From Deltaproteobacteria bacterium (lineage in GTDB: Bacteria > Desulfobacterota > Desulfobulbia > Desulfobulbales > Desulfurivibrionaceae), in NCBI GenBank assembly GCA_021847425.1, contig JAJZRF010000020.1, positions 1 to 44,866 on the forward strand: a DNA stretch of 44,866 nt, read 5' to 3'. This document shows positions 8,664 to 17,072 of this stretch, one piece after another (the stretch's first letter is position 1; each line of letters opens with the position of its first letter). A program made the translations under genes and the position numbers. Below the pieces are notes generated by a model. That model worked only from the letters and a program-made list of their open reading frames with translations. It ran no database searches and was not told the origin of the DNA.

Positions 8664-9614
8664 TCATGTGGGAAACCGGAGGCCGGGGCTAAGGAGCCTG
8701 CCCCGCAGAAAGGCATCCGCGCTCATGCGTTTGGCCCCTTCCAGCTGCACCTCGCCAAGGCGGAGATAATCTTTGCCGGTGGCCACCAACAGCCCTGCCT
8801 TGCCAGCCCTGCACAGGGTGCCGGGCGCCTCGCGGACAGGGCCGGGGTTCACCAGCCGCGGCGCAAAAAGACGCAGCCATTTGCCTTCCAGGGTGGTGTG
8901 GGCCATGGGCCATGGGTCCAGTCCCCTGATCTGGCAGCTGATCTCCTTGGCCGATCTGCGCCAGTCGATCTCGCTCAATTCCTTGGAGAGCGGCGGCGCC
9001 GGGGTGGCCATGCTTTCGTCCTGTTTGTGCGGGGGGAGGTTTCCCGCCTTGAGCCGTTCCAGAGCTTCGATGAGCAGCCTGCCCCCGAGATCGGCCATCT
9101 TCACGGACAGGGTGCCGGCGGTGTCATCGGCTTCGATGGCGAGACGGGCCGGCAGGAGGATGTCGCCGGTGTCCATGCCTTCGTCCATCTGCATGATGGT
9201 GATGCCGGTTTCCGTGTCGCCGTTCAATACCGCCCACTGGATAGGGGCCGCGCCCCGGTATCTGGGGAGCAGCGAGCCGTGCACGTTGATGGTGCCCAGG
9301 CGCGGCAGGTCGAGCACCGCCCCGGGCAGGATGCGGCCATAGGCCGTGACCACCATGAGATCCGGCTGGTAGCTGCGGAGCTCTTCAAGAAATTCCGGGG
9401 TTCTGACCTTGGTCGGCTGGAGAACCGGGATGGACGCGGCCAGGGCCAGTTCCTTGACCGGCGGCGGGCTCAGCTTGCGGCCCCGCCCCTTGGGCTTGTC
9501 CGGCTGGCAAACCACGGCCACCACCTGTTCCCCGTGGTCGAGAAGGGCCTGCAGCGATGGCACGGCAAACTCGGGCGTGCCCATGAAGATGATGCGGTAT
9601 CTGCTGGTTGCCAC
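8664..9614 (-). CDS. fmt: methionyl-tRNA formyltransferase
   Basis: A 316-residue protein of normal length. The N-terminal formyltransferase Rossmann domain begins IIFMGTPEFAVPSLQALL; the catalytic block INVHGSLLPRYRGAAPIQWA contains the conserved Asn and His, followed by TGITIMQMDEGMDTGDIL. The C-terminal OB-like domain starts near residue 205. It formylates initiator Met-tRNA in the cytoplasm. It lies 3 bp downstream of def on the same strand, the usual def-fmt operon in which the deformylase reverses the modification on nascent proteins. Confidence 0.96.
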   Translation of the reverse strand: MATSRYRIIFMGTPEFAVPSLQALLDHGEQVVAVVCQPDKPKGRGRKLSPPPVKELALAASIPVLQPTKVRTPEFLEELRSYQPDLMVVTAYGRILPGAVLDLPRLGTINVHGSLLPRYRGAAPIQWAVLNGDTETGITIMQMDEGMDTGDILLPARLAIEADDTAGTLSVKMADLGGRLLIEALERLKAGNLPPHKQDESMATPAPPLSKELSEIDWRRSAKEISCQIRGLDPWPMAHTTLEGKWLRLFAPRLVNPGPVREAPGTLCRAGKAGLLVATGKDYLRLGEVQLEGAKRMSADAFLRGRLLSPGLRFPT

Positions 9615-9617
9615 CGG

Positions 9618-10133
9618 CTATTTCCCCTCTTCGGCCTTGAGCATTTTCTTGAGCTTTTTTTTGTACAGCGTCCGCTTGAGGGAGCTGATCCGGTCGATGA
9701 ACAGGGTGCCGTTCAGGTGATCGAGTTCGTGCTGGATCACCCGGGCGTAATATCCTTCCGCCTCAAAGCTCAGCGGCTGGCCGGTTATGTCCTGGGCTTC
9801 CACCCATATTTTCGCGTAGCGGGGGACGTTGCTGGAGTACTCCCGCACGCTGAGGCACCCCTCTTCGTCGATCTCTTCACCCTCGCCCTTGATGATCTTG
9901 GGATTGGCCAGCACGATGAGATCTTTCGGCTCATCTTTTCTGGAGATGTCAATGACGCAGAGTTGCAGGGGGATGTTGATCTGCGGAGCCGCTAAGCCGA
10001 CGCCGGGGGCGGCGTACATGGTTTCCGCCATGTCGGCCACCAGCTTTTTGAGCTCCTCGCCGAAGTCGGTCACCGGCTTGGCCGTGGTCTTGAGAACGGG
10101 AAAGGGATAGGTGACAATCTCTCGTAATGCCAT
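9618..10133 (-). CDS. def: peptide deformylase
   Basis: A 171-residue protein with the three family motifs: GVGLAAPQ (residues about 45-52), EGCLS (Cys metal ligand) and QHELDH (two His metal ligands and the catalytic Glu). It removes the N-formyl group from nascent polypeptides. The C-terminal tail is lysine-rich (LYKKKLKKMLKAEEGK). It is the first gene of the def-fmt operon; the 10134-10314 leader region carries several palindromes, described separately. Confidence 0.96.
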   Translation of the reverse strand: MALREIVTYPFPVLKTTAKPVTDFGEELKKLVADMAETMYAAPGVGLAAPQINIPLQLCVIDISRKDEPKDLIVLANPKIIKGEGEEIDEEGCLSVREYSSNVPRYAKIWVEAQDITGQPLSFEAEGYYARVIQHELDHLNGTLFIDRISSLKRTLYKKKLKKMLKAEEGK

Positions 10134-10172
10134 GGGGAGTATCCTTAACTGTGTATTAGGGACGATGGTATG

Positions 10173-10235
10173 TGCAAACTTGCATAGTGAACCCTGTGGA
10201 TTTTTCTATGTCGGGCCGACATGCATTAAAATGCA
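10173..10235. promoter_or_regulatory. cluster of palindromes upstream of def
   Basis: Three palindromes stand in the def leader: TGCAAACTTGCA (10173-10184), ATGTCGGGCCGACAT (10208-10222) and TGCATTAAAATGCA (10222-10235). The first and third share TGCA half-sites. They look like operators or small hairpins; no known regulator site is recognised. Confidence 0.35.
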
Positions 10236-10314
10236 AATTTAATACATCATCCCACATGAGCATGCAAGGGCAAGGAGAAAGCGAGAGAGCCCCCGGTGTA
10301 AAGTGGGGCCAGGG

Positions 10315-10587
10315 TTACACCCTGCCGTGCACCTCTTCATAAACCCGGCTACGGTGTTTGATGGCAAACACTACCACCTCGTTGTTGCGAATGGCATACA
10401 CTACCCGCCAGTCTCCCATGCGAAGTTTCCAGTATCCTGCAAGTGTGCCCCGCAACGGTTTGCCGTAACGGGACGGGTCGGTGGTCAGCCGGGTCCCAAT
10501 CGCAATTTTTATTCGTTCCCGCATGGCCTTGGGAAGGGCAGCGGCATCATCCTTGACCTCTGGATGAAAAACAACGGGAAAGGGCAT
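10315..10587 (-). CDS. RelE/ParE-family toxin
   Basis: A 90-residue protein with the RelE fold pattern: an N-terminal FHPEVKDDAAALPKAMRERI helix pair, then KPLRGTLAGYWKLRMGDWRV with the basic residues of the RNase site, YAIRNNEVVVFAIKHRSRVY, and a C-terminal Tyr near the end. By family it is a ribosome-dependent mRNA interferase. It follows the antitoxin gene with a TGATG stop/start overlap, so translation is coupled. It lies outside the integrated element, in core sequence between def and priA. Confidence 0.85.
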   Translation of the reverse strand: MPFPVVFHPEVKDDAAALPKAMRERIKIAIGTRLTTDPSRYGKPLRGTLAGYWKLRMGDWRVVYAIRNNEVVVFAIKHRSRVYEEVHGRV

Positions 10588-10814
10588 CAGCCGAAAACCT
10601 GATCAGCAGTCAGCGCCTTGTCCCGGTCAAAGCTTGCCTCGCGGGAGTCAGCCACCCTGGTCAGGGCGATGTCTTCGCGCAGTTCCAGCGATTCCAGAAG
10701 CAGATCATGGGCCACCGAAGAAAGGGATGCGCCGTCCTGCGCGGCCAGTTTGGCGATGGTCGCGTACAAGTCCTTTTCGCAGACAATGTGGATGCGGGGG
10801 TTGGGTGTGGGCAT
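10587..10814 (-). CDS. ribbon-helix-helix antitoxin of the RelE pair
   Basis: About 75 residues. The N-terminal part (PRIHIVCEKDLYATIAKLAAQ and SLSSVAHDLLLESLELRED) has the beta strand plus two helices of a RHH/CopG DNA-binding domain; the acidic C-terminal tail (DSREASFDRDKALTADQVFG) would wrap the toxin. The start at 10814 is supported by GAGGAG 7 nt upstream; a longer frame to 10847 lacks a ribosome site. It is expected to autorepress the operon through the promoter at 10838-10866. Confidence 0.8.
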   Translation of the reverse strand: MPTPNPRIHIVCEKDLYATIAKLAAQDGASLSSVAHDLLLESLELREDIALTRVADSREASFDRDKALTADQVFG

Positions 10815-10837
10815 GGTATGCTCCTCTATTTTGCAAA

Positions 10838-10866
10838 ACTGTAACACTAGTGGTGCACTATGTCAA
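10838..10866 (-). promoter_or_regulatory. sigma70-like promoter of the relBE-type operon
   Basis: On the minus strand TTGACA (10861-10866) and TACAGT (10838-10843) are separated by exactly 17 nt. The palindrome CACTAGTG lies in the spacer, well placed for autorepression by the RHH antitoxin. The -35 box sits just beyond the priA stop codon. Confidence 0.6.
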
Positions 10867-10876
10867 TACCGCGCTT

Positions 10877-13327
10877 CTATAGCATACTCTCCGGATCAAC
10901 GTCCACCGACAAATTCACCGTTCCAGCCAACCGGGCGTGCTCCTGTTCCAGCTCCAGGCAGAGGGAGTGCAGCTCTTCCAGATCCGGACCCTTGAGCAGG
11001 AGCTGCCAGCGGAATCTGTTCCGCAATATGGCAAGGGGTGCAGGGGCCGGGCCGAGGATGGCGGTCTTCCGATACCGGCGCAGCGCTTTTCCCTTGGCGG
11101 CCAAGGCTTCTGCCCTTTTTTGCACCGCTTCTTCCTGCTCGCCGTCGAGAACCAGGTTGATGAGCCGGCTGAAGGGCGGATAGCCGAGGGATTTGCGCAG
11201 CCCGATCTCTTTTGCAAAAAAACGGGGGTAATCGTGGTCCCGGGCTGCGGCAATGCTGTAGTGGGTGGGCTGGTGGGTCTGGACAATGACCTTGCCCGGC
11301 TGCTCGCCCCGCCCCGCCCGGCCGGTCACTTGGGCCAGGAGCTGGAAGGTGCGTTCGCCTGCCTTGTAATCGGGCATGCCCAGCCCGGCGTCGGCCCAGA
11401 CAATGCCCACCAGGGTGACATGCGGGAAATGGTGGCCCTTGGTGATCATCTGGGTGCCCACCAGAATGTCCACCTCCCGGTCATGCACCGCCCGGAGGAT
11501 GCGGAGGAAATCCTGGCGGTTGCGGGTGGTGTCGTGGTCGAGCCGGGCGATGCGGGCCTTGGGGAACATCCCCGCAAGCTCTTCTTCAATGCGTTCCGTG
11601 CCGAAACCGATGGGCGTCAGGTTGATGGAGCGGCAGTTGGTGCAGACCGTGCGGCTGTTGGTGGCAAAACCGCAGTAATGGCAGACCAGTTCGCCCCTTC
11701 CCTTGTGCAGGGTCAGGGTGATCCGGCAATGGGGGCATTGCACCGCCTGGCCGCAGTCGGAGCAGAGCATGCAGCCGGCAAACCCCCGCCGGTTTAAAAA
11801 GACGAGGCTCTGCTCCTGCCGGGCCAGGGTTGCCCGCAGCGCCTGTTTGAGTTGCGGGCTAAAGAGCGGCGGCCGGCCGGAGACCGTGTTCACCGCCTGG
11901 AGATCGACCAGCTCCACCTGGGGCAGGGGCCGGTTTTCGATTCGGCTCGGCAGATTGAGCAAGGTGTACTTGCCGCTGAGCGCATGCTGATAGCTGGCCA
12001 GCGACGGGGTGGCCGAGCCGAGCAGCACCGTGGCCCCGGTCTGGCTGCCCCGGACCAAGGCCAGGTCGCGGCCCTGGTAGCGCAGGCTGTCTTCCTGCTT
12101 GTAGGCGGTATCGTGTTCCTCATCCACGATGATCAACCCTGGGTCAGCAAGGGGGGCGAAGATGGCGGAGCGGGCGCCGATCACGATGCGTGCCTCCCCG
12201 GAAACCACCCGCTGCCACTGGTCAAAACGTTCCCCTCGGGCCAGGCCGCTGTGGAGCAGGGCCACGGTCTCGCCGAAGCGGGAAAGAAAATGCGCCTCCA
12301 GCTGGGTTGCCAGGGCGATCTCCGGTACCAGCACCAGCACGCTGCGACCCAGGGCCAGGGTGGTTTCCGCGGCCTGCAGGTAGACCTCGGTCTTGCCGCT
12401 GCCGGTGACGCCGTGCAGCAGGAAGGCACGATATTTTTTTTCGGTAATGGCCGGGTTCAGTTGGGCAAGTCCGTTTTCCTGATCAGCGGTGAGCTGGGGT
12501 GGTCTGGGATAAAAAAGCGGGGTCTCGCCAAAGGGGTCGCGGTACACCGGGCGTTCTGTGAGGCGGATGATGGTTTTTTCGGCCAGAGAGGCGAGGGCTT
12601 TTGCCGCGCCGCTGTAAGCCTTGGTCAGCTCCCTCCGGGGAATTCCCTGGGGTGAAGGGGACAACATCTCTTCAAGGAGGGCGAGGGTCTTTTTTTCCGA
12701 AGGCTTGAGGCTGACCAGGGTTTCGTGGGTAGGCGGTTCCGGGACCAGGAGCACGCAGGTCTCCGTCTTCTGGCCGATGGTCGCCCCGGAAATAATCTGC
12801 TCCACCGAGATCAGCCCCTGCTCACCCCACTGCTCAATGATCCGTTTTTCCTTGCCCCGCCAGAGCTTGCGCACCGCGGCTGCACTCAGTTTTTTTTTGG
12901 CAGTCAAATCGGCCAGCCAGGGATATTGCTGGGCAAGCTGCGGCTGTTCGATAAGAAAATAGTGCAGCCCCGCCTCGGTGGTCTTGATTTGCCGGCCGCT
13001 TTGCGAGGTGAGTCCGCCGGGCAGCGCGCCCCGGATCACCTCGCCGATGGGATAATGATAGTAGCGGGCCACCCAGCGGAAAAAGGGGACCATGTTTTCC
13101 GCAAACACCGGGAAATCATCGAGAATGTCGGCAATGGGCTTGAGGCGGAATTCGGGCTTTTCCTCGCTTAGGGCCAGGACATAGCCGGTGAGCAATCGTC
13201 TGCCCAAGGGGACCAGCACCCGCTGTCCGGGCCTGGCCAGCCGCCCGTCGCGTAAGGCGGCGTAGGTCAGGGTCTGCGGCAGAGGCGCGGCCACGGCGAC
13301 TTCAAGATAGGTGGGAGATGCGGGCAT
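10877..13327 (-). CDS. priA: primosomal protein N' (replication restart helicase PriA)
   Basis: An 816-residue superfamily 2 helicase. The N-terminal 3'-DNA-binding domain begins YLEVAVAAPLPQTLTYA; Walker A is GVTGSGKTEVYLQ, Walker B DEEHD, and motif III GSATPS. The zinc-binding insert has paired CxxC motifs (CSDCGQAVQCPHC, then CHYCG and CTNC). C-terminal motifs V/VI include GTQMITKGHHFPHVTLVG and TGRAGRGEQPG. It reloads the replisome at stalled forks. The ATG at 13327 was chosen because PriA proteins usually begin close to the YLEVAV strand; upstream sequence looks non-coding. Confidence 0.96.
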   Translation of the reverse strand: MPASPTYLEVAVAAPLPQTLTYAALRDGRLARPGQRVLVPLGRRLLTGYVLALSEEKPEFRLKPIADILDDFPVFAENMVPFFRWVARYYHYPIGEVIRGALPGGLTSQSGRQIKTTEAGLHYFLIEQPQLAQQYPWLADLTAKKKLSAAAVRKLWRGKEKRIIEQWGEQGLISVEQIISGATIGQKTETCVLLVPEPPTHETLVSLKPSEKKTLALLEEMLSPSPQGIPRRELTKAYSGAAKALASLAEKTIIRLTERPVYRDPFGETPLFYPRPPQLTADQENGLAQLNPAITEKKYRAFLLHGVTGSGKTEVYLQAAETTLALGRSVLVLVPEIALATQLEAHFLSRFGETVALLHSGLARGERFDQWQRVVSGEARIVIGARSAIFAPLADPGLIIVDEEHDTAYKQEDSLRYQGRDLALVRGSQTGATVLLGSATPSLASYQHALSGKYTLLNLPSRIENRPLPQVELVDLQAVNTVSGRPPLFSPQLKQALRATLARQEQSLVFLNRRGFAGCMLCSDCGQAVQCPHCRITLTLHKGRGELVCHYCGFATNSRTVCTNCRSINLTPIGFGTERIEEELAGMFPKARIARLDHDTTRNRQDFLRILRAVHDREVDILVGTQMITKGHHFPHVTLVGIVWADAGLGMPDYKAGERTFQLLAQVTGRAGRGEQPGKVIVQTHQPTHYSIAAARDHDYPRFFAKEIGLRKSLGYPPFSRLINLVLDGEQEEAVQKRAEALAAKGKALRRYRKTAILGPAPAPLAILRNRFRWQLLLKGPDLEELHSLCLELEQEHARLAGTVNLSVDVDPESML

Positions 13328-13471
13328 GGCGTGTTGTCGGTGGGTTGTGCAACAAAAAGATTGAATGATCTGATAACAACTAAAATGCGTAACGCAACGC
13401 CGCAGAGGCGCGCCAGGCGGCCGCACGGTTCGCCTCCCCCTTTTGTAACGGGGAGGATTACCTTAAGAAAA

Positions 13472-14341
13472 TTAAAAATCAGCGCATACTTCCTTGATGT
13501 GTTTCTTGAACTCCTTGGATATCACGGGATGCCGCAGGGCATAGGCGACAATGGCCTTGAGGTAGCCGAGCTTGTCCCCGGCGTCGAAGCGGGTGCCTGT
13601 GAATTCATAGGCATACATGGGGCGCTGTTTGGCCAGGGCCAGCAGGGCGTCGGTGAGCTGGATTTCCCCGCCGTGGCCCGGCGTGGTTTTTTCGAGCATG
13701 GGAAAGATCTCCGGGGTCAGGAGATAGCGGCCGATGATCGCCAGGTCGGAGTCGGTGGTGCCGGGCGCGGGCTTTTCCACCATGCGGTCCACCTGATACA
13801 CCCCTTCCCGGATCTGGGTTCCCTCCACGATCCCGTACTGGTTGGTTTCCGCAGGCGGCACCTTCTGGATGGCCACGATGGGCGCGTCCATTTCTTCGTG
13901 CAGGGTGAGCATCTGCTGGCAGCAGGGAATTTTGCTCAAGACCAAGTCATCGCCCAGCAGCACCAGGAAGGGCTCGTTGCCGATGACATTTCTGGTGGTC
14001 CAGATGGCGTGGCCCAGTCCCAATGGTTTTTTCTGGCGGACCGTGGTAATGTCGATGAGATTCGAGATGTGGTTGATCTCTTCGCAGAGCGCATCCTTGC
14101 CCTTTTGTCTGAGGATGGTGTCGAGTTCGAAATCGTAGTCAAAATGATTCTCGATGGCGGATTTGCCCTGGCTGGTGACAAAGACGATCTCTTCGATCCC
14201 GGAGGCGACCACCTCTTCGACAATGTACTGGATGGTCGGCCGGTCAACGATGGTGAGCATTTCCTTGGGGATCGCCTTGCTGGCCGGGAGAAAGCGGGTG
14301 CCCTTGCCGGCCACCGGGATAACAGCTTTGCGTACTTTCAT
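13472..14341 (-). CDS. galU: UTP-glucose-1-phosphate uridylyltransferase
   Basis: A 289-residue nucleotidyltransferase. The N-terminal signature AVIPVAGKGTRFLPASKAIPKEML binds UTP, and VDRPTIQYIVEE, LLGDD and VDRMVEKP are the usual family blocks, as is the FEFTGTRFDAGDKLGYLKA-like segment (here YEFTGTRFDAGDKLGYLKA). It makes UDP-glucose for envelope polysaccharides. It is a single gene, divergent from tilS. Confidence 0.95.
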   Translation of the reverse strand: MKVRKAVIPVAGKGTRFLPASKAIPKEMLTIVDRPTIQYIVEEVVASGIEEIVFVTSQGKSAIENHFDYDFELDTILRQKGKDALCEEINHISNLIDITTVRQKKPLGLGHAIWTTRNVIGNEPFLVLLGDDLVLSKIPCCQQMLTLHEEMDAPIVAIQKVPPAETNQYGIVEGTQIREGVYQVDRMVEKPAPGTTDSDLAIIGRYLLTPEIFPMLEKTTPGHGGEIQLTDALLALAKQRPMYAYEFTGTRFDAGDKLGYLKAIVAYALRHPVISKEFKKHIKEVCADF

Positions 14342-14453
14342 ATGAGACCCGTTGCTGAGTGTTTTTCTAAAGAAGGAGACGCATCAGTATGGCATATCAG
14401 ATAGCCAAAGACAACTGCTTGTTCAAGGGAATAATGATCCCCGGCCGGGCCCC

Positions 14454-15929
14454 ATGCATTTTTTCGTAAAAAAAGTGGAGAAAATTATCCGGCGCGAGCA
14501 GCTGTTTGCTGCCGGAGAGCGCTGTGTGGCGGCGGTGTCCGGCGGGCCGGATTCCATGGCCCTGCTCCAGGTGCTGGCGCAACTGGCGCCAGTGCTTGAT
14601 TTTTTTCTGGTGGTTGCCCATGCGGATCATGATCTGCGGCCGGAGGAGGCGGAGGCTGAGGCACGGTTGGTGCAGGAAGCGGCCCGGTCCCTGGGGCTGG
14701 CCTGTGAGTGCAGCCGGCTGGCGGTTAGGGCCTGCGCCAGGGAGCAGGGGCTCTCCCTTGAGCATGCCGCCCGCAATCTGCGCTACGGGTTTTTGGAGGA
14801 GGTGGCGGCGCGGTACCGGGCCACGAAGATTGCCGTGGCCCATACGGCGGATGATCAGGCTGAGGAGATTCTGCTGCGGCTTATCCGGGGCACTGGCCGC
14901 GCGGGGTTGGCCGGCATGGCGAGGCTGCGCGACGGCCTTGTTGTCCGGCCTTTTTTGGGCATCGCCAAGGAAGAGATCCTCGGCTATCTTGCCGCGGAAA
15001 ACATTCCCTATTGCCTTGACAGCTCCAACCGGGAGCGGAGATACCTGCGCAACCGGATCAGGCTCGATCTGCTCCCCTATTTGGAGGAACATTTTAACCC
15101 TAATGTCGGCAACTCCCTGCGGGAAACAGCGGCGATTCTGCAAGGAGAAGAGGAGCTGCTGGGTGGAATGGCCAGCCAGGCCTATGTTCAGGTGGTTGCC
15201 GAAGATATGGCGGAATCCGCCGGGCTGACCATCCAGCTGGCGGATTTTTCTGCCCTGTCCCTGGCCATCAAGCGGCGCATTCTGGAGAAAGCCTGCTGGC
15301 GCATGGATTGCCGTCCATCGTTTAAGCAGATTGCTCAGCTTCTCTCCCTGGCAGAAACCGGGGCCGAGGGCGCGGCGCTGCATCTGGCCCGCGGTCTGCG
15401 GGTTGTCAAGGCTGAGGGGAGAGTGTGCTTTTGCTATCCCCAGGGGCACCGGACGGTGCGCGGCAATCTCACGGCTGCGGGCAGGGAAGAAGCCTCTTTT
15501 TGTGTGGAGCTTGCCGCGCCGGGCGAGTATCTGCTTGAGGCCATGGGGGCAAAGGTCACGCTCCGGCTTCTTGAGGCGCTTCCCGAGGGATGGGAAACCC
15601 AAGCCCCGGAGACTCTGTACTGCGATGCCGGAAAGGTCAGTTTTCCCCTGCTGGTCCGATCTTTCCGGGCGGGAGACCGGTTTTTTCCCCTGGGTGCGCC
15701 GGGCTCAAAAAAGGTCGGCGATTTTTTCACCGACCAGAAGATTCCTCTGGCCCAGCGGAACCGGATACCCATCCTGGCTGACCAAGAGGGGGTCATCGCC
15801 ATCCTCGGTCTGCGTCCTGACCAGCGGGCGGCCATCGGACCCCGGACCGGAAGGATTCTTGCCGTAAGCCTGCACCCTCTGGCCACCGGTGAAAATGGCT
15901 TTACTGAAAAAGCGATACATGGTAAGTAG
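14454..15929 (+). CDS. tilS: tRNA(Ile)-lysidine synthase
   Basis: A 491-residue protein. The PP-loop SGGPDSMALL (residues about 30-39) of the N-terminal adenylation domain is followed by VVAHADHDLRPEE and VAHTADDQAEEILLRLIRGTG, the strictly family-specific blocks. A middle helical domain and a C-terminal TilS_C domain (VRSFRAGDRFFPLGAPGSKKVGDFF) complete the protein. It lysidinylates C34 of tRNA-Ile(CAU). The ATG at 14454 gives the normal N-terminal length. It lies 26 bp upstream of tRNA-Arg. Confidence 0.95.
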   Translation: MHFFVKKVEKIIRREQLFAAGERCVAAVSGGPDSMALLQVLAQLAPVLDFFLVVAHADHDLRPEEAEAEARLVQEAARSLGLACECSRLAVRACAREQGLSLEHAARNLRYGFLEEVAARYRATKIAVAHTADDQAEEILLRLIRGTGRAGLAGMARLRDGLVVRPFLGIAKEEILGYLAAENIPYCLDSSNRERRYLRNRIRLDLLPYLEEHFNPNVGNSLRETAAILQGEEELLGGMASQAYVQVVAEDMAESAGLTIQLADFSALSLAIKRRILEKACWRMDCRPSFKQIAQLLSLAETGAEGAALHLARGLRVVKAEGRVCFCYPQGHRTVRGNLTAAGREEASFCVELAAPGEYLLEAMGAKVTLRLLEALPEGWETQAPETLYCDAGKVSFPLLVRSFRAGDRFFPLGAPGSKKVGDFFTDQKIPLAQRNRIPILADQEGVIAILGLRPDQRAAIGPRTGRILAVSLHPLATGENGFTEKAIHGK

Positions 15930-15955
15930 TTGCCACTGCGAACATGAAAACCCGA

Positions 15956-16032
15956 GGGCGGGTAGCTCAGTTGGATAGAGTGTTGGCCTCCGAAGCCAAA
16001 GGTCGTGGGTTCGATCCCCGCTCCGCCCACCA
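15956..16032 (+). tRNA. tRNA-Arg (anticodon CCG)
   Basis: A 77-nt cloverleaf with encoded CCA. The acceptor stem is GGGCGGG (15956-15962) with TCCGCCC, the discriminator is A, the T-stem/loop is GTGGG-TTCGATC-CCCGC, and the anticodon stem TTGGC/GCCAA holds the loop CTCCGAA, which gives anticodon CCG. Its 3' part is the attachment site of the adjacent element; integration kept the gene intact but moved its terminator to 31624. Confidence 0.95.
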
Positions 16033-16033
16033 A
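15983..16033 (+). repeat. attL (tRNA 3' half)
   Basis: The left copy of the 51-bp direct repeat, from the anticodon stem through CCA and one further base. It is identical to 31541-31591; the two sequences diverge immediately on both sides. Confidence 0.93.
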
Positions 16034-16115
16034 AAAAATAGCGTAAACACGATAGGTTAGAAGCCTGTCTGGTTTTTTTGTTTTAGGCCAAAAGCGTTCG
16101 TTTTTGGCATCTTGG

Positions 16116-16187
16116 TGTCCCAAGAGTGTCCCAAAATACTGAATAATGATATTGAGTGATATTGGCGCGACAATTATCACTGTCCCA
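16116..16187 (+). promoter_or_regulatory. TGTCCCA repeats, possible integrase arm sites
   Basis: TGTCCCA occurs at 16116-16122, 16127-16133 and 16181-16187, close to attL. The same heptamer occurs at 31466-31472 next to attR. This is the arrangement expected of arm-type binding sites of a tyrosine integrase; it is an inference. The gene-free interval 16033-16347 otherwise holds only the 21-bp repeat copy at 16265. Confidence 0.4.
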
Positions 16188-16264
16188 ACACCGCCCCACG
16201 TAGTTCCATTCTTTATTTCCGACGCCGAACCGTCCGAACGACCGGGGTCAGTTTTAGCACAGGG

Positions 16265-16285
16265 AAATTTAAGTCAAACTGCGCA
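16265..16285 (+). repeat. 21-bp direct repeat, copy 1
   Basis: An exact 21-bp repeat with core TTTAAGTCAAACTGCGCA. The second copy is at 17037-17057, 772 bp away. The two copies bracket the DUF891/XRE toxin-antitoxin cassette. Confidence 0.85.
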
Positions 16286-16347
16286 GATTGCCTGCTTGAT
16301 GTCGGAAACAACTTGCATATTCGTACCAAAAATGATACCTGTCTAAT

Positions 16348-16692
16348 ATGAGTACAGCTTTGGAAGTCCATTTTTTCAAAACAGAATCTGGTGCGGAACC
16401 GGTCAGGGAGTGGCTTCGAGATTTGTCAGCCATTGAGCGCAAGATTGCTGGTGAGGATATCAAGACTATTCAGTTTGGCTGGCCGCTCGGCATGCCGCTT
16501 GTTGGTCATCTGGACGGCGATATATGGGAAATACGAATCAAACTGGACAGGCGGATCGCCCGAATTCTGTTTGTTACCGAAAAAGGGTCGATGGTTCTTT
16601 TACATGGTTTCATCAAGAAAAATCAGAAGACCCCAAAGCCGGACCTTGATCTCGCAAAGGCCAGACTCAAGCAGTTAAGGAGGCAAAAATGA
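16348..16692 (+). CDS. Gp49-like (DUF891) toxin
   Basis: A 114-residue protein of the phage-derived Gp49-like/HigB group of RelE-fold toxins: PVREWLRDLSAIERKIAGED near the N-terminus, GMPLVGHLDGDIWEIRIKLD in the middle, and RILFVTEKGSMVLLHGFIKK then QKTPKPDLDLAKARLKQL at the end. By family it is a ribosome-associated mRNA endonuclease. Its stop overlaps the antitoxin start in ATGA, the usual toxin-first order. No clear ribosome site precedes the ATG. It is probably a stability module for the left end of the element. Confidence 0.88.
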   Translation: MSTALEVHFFKTESGAEPVREWLRDLSAIERKIAGEDIKTIQFGWPLGMPLVGHLDGDIWEIRIKLDRRIARILFVTEKGSMVLLHGFIKKNQKTPKPDLDLAKARLKQLRRQK

Positions 16693-16979
16693 AAAAAAAT
16701 CCCCACATCGGAAGCACTTTTGATGATTTTCTGGCCGAAGAGGCCATACTGGAAGAGACCACGGCAGTGGCCATGAAACGAGTCATTTCCTGGCAGATCG
16801 AACAGGAGATGACAGCCCAAAAGCTTACTAAAACTACCCTGGCCAAGAAGATGCACACCAGCCGGGCAGCCCTCAACCGCCTTCTTGACGAAACGGACAC
16901 CAGCCTAACATTGACCACGCTGGCGAGCGCTGCTGCGGCACTTGGCAAAAAATTTCGGGTTGAGATGGAGGCGACGTAG
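16689..16979 (+). CDS. XRE-family antitoxin partner of the DUF891 toxin
   Basis: 96 residues with a helix-turn-helix of the XRE type (residues about 42-90: KLTKTTLAKKMHTSRAALNR then LLDETDTSLTLTTLASAAAA). The pattern is that of antitoxins paired with DUF891 toxins. The start lies in the 4-bp ATGA overlap with the toxin and has AAGGAGG just upstream, so it would be strongly translated. It should neutralise the toxin and repress the operon. Confidence 0.88.
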   Translation: MKKNPHIGSTFDDFLAEEAILEETTAVAMKRVISWQIEQEMTAQKLTKTTLAKKMHTSRAALNRLLDETDTSLTLTTLASAAAALGKKFRVEMEAT

Positions 16980-17036
16980 GACTTAATCAGGAGTGCGCAT
17001 GCGGCGGAAGTCAACGCGCTATGCAAGAAAACAGAA

Positions 17037-17057
17037 AAATTTAAGTCAAACTGCGCA
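17037..17057 (+). repeat. 21-bp direct repeat, copy 2
   Basis: It is identical to 16265-16285. It lies 15 bp upstream of the 94-residue gene at 17073. Confidence 0.85.
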
Positions 17058-17072
17058 TGTGGAGGTGAGAAA

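Noticed and set aside
13433-13456. terminator after galU
   Set aside because: CCTCCCC/GGGGAGG pairs over 7 bp but there is no U-tract on the galU strand.
15434-16180. 248-codon frame on the minus strand across the tRNA and tilS end
   Set aside because: It is the reverse of tilS and of tRNA-Arg; its IEPTTFGFGG-like part is the usual artefact of reading a tRNA gene backwards.
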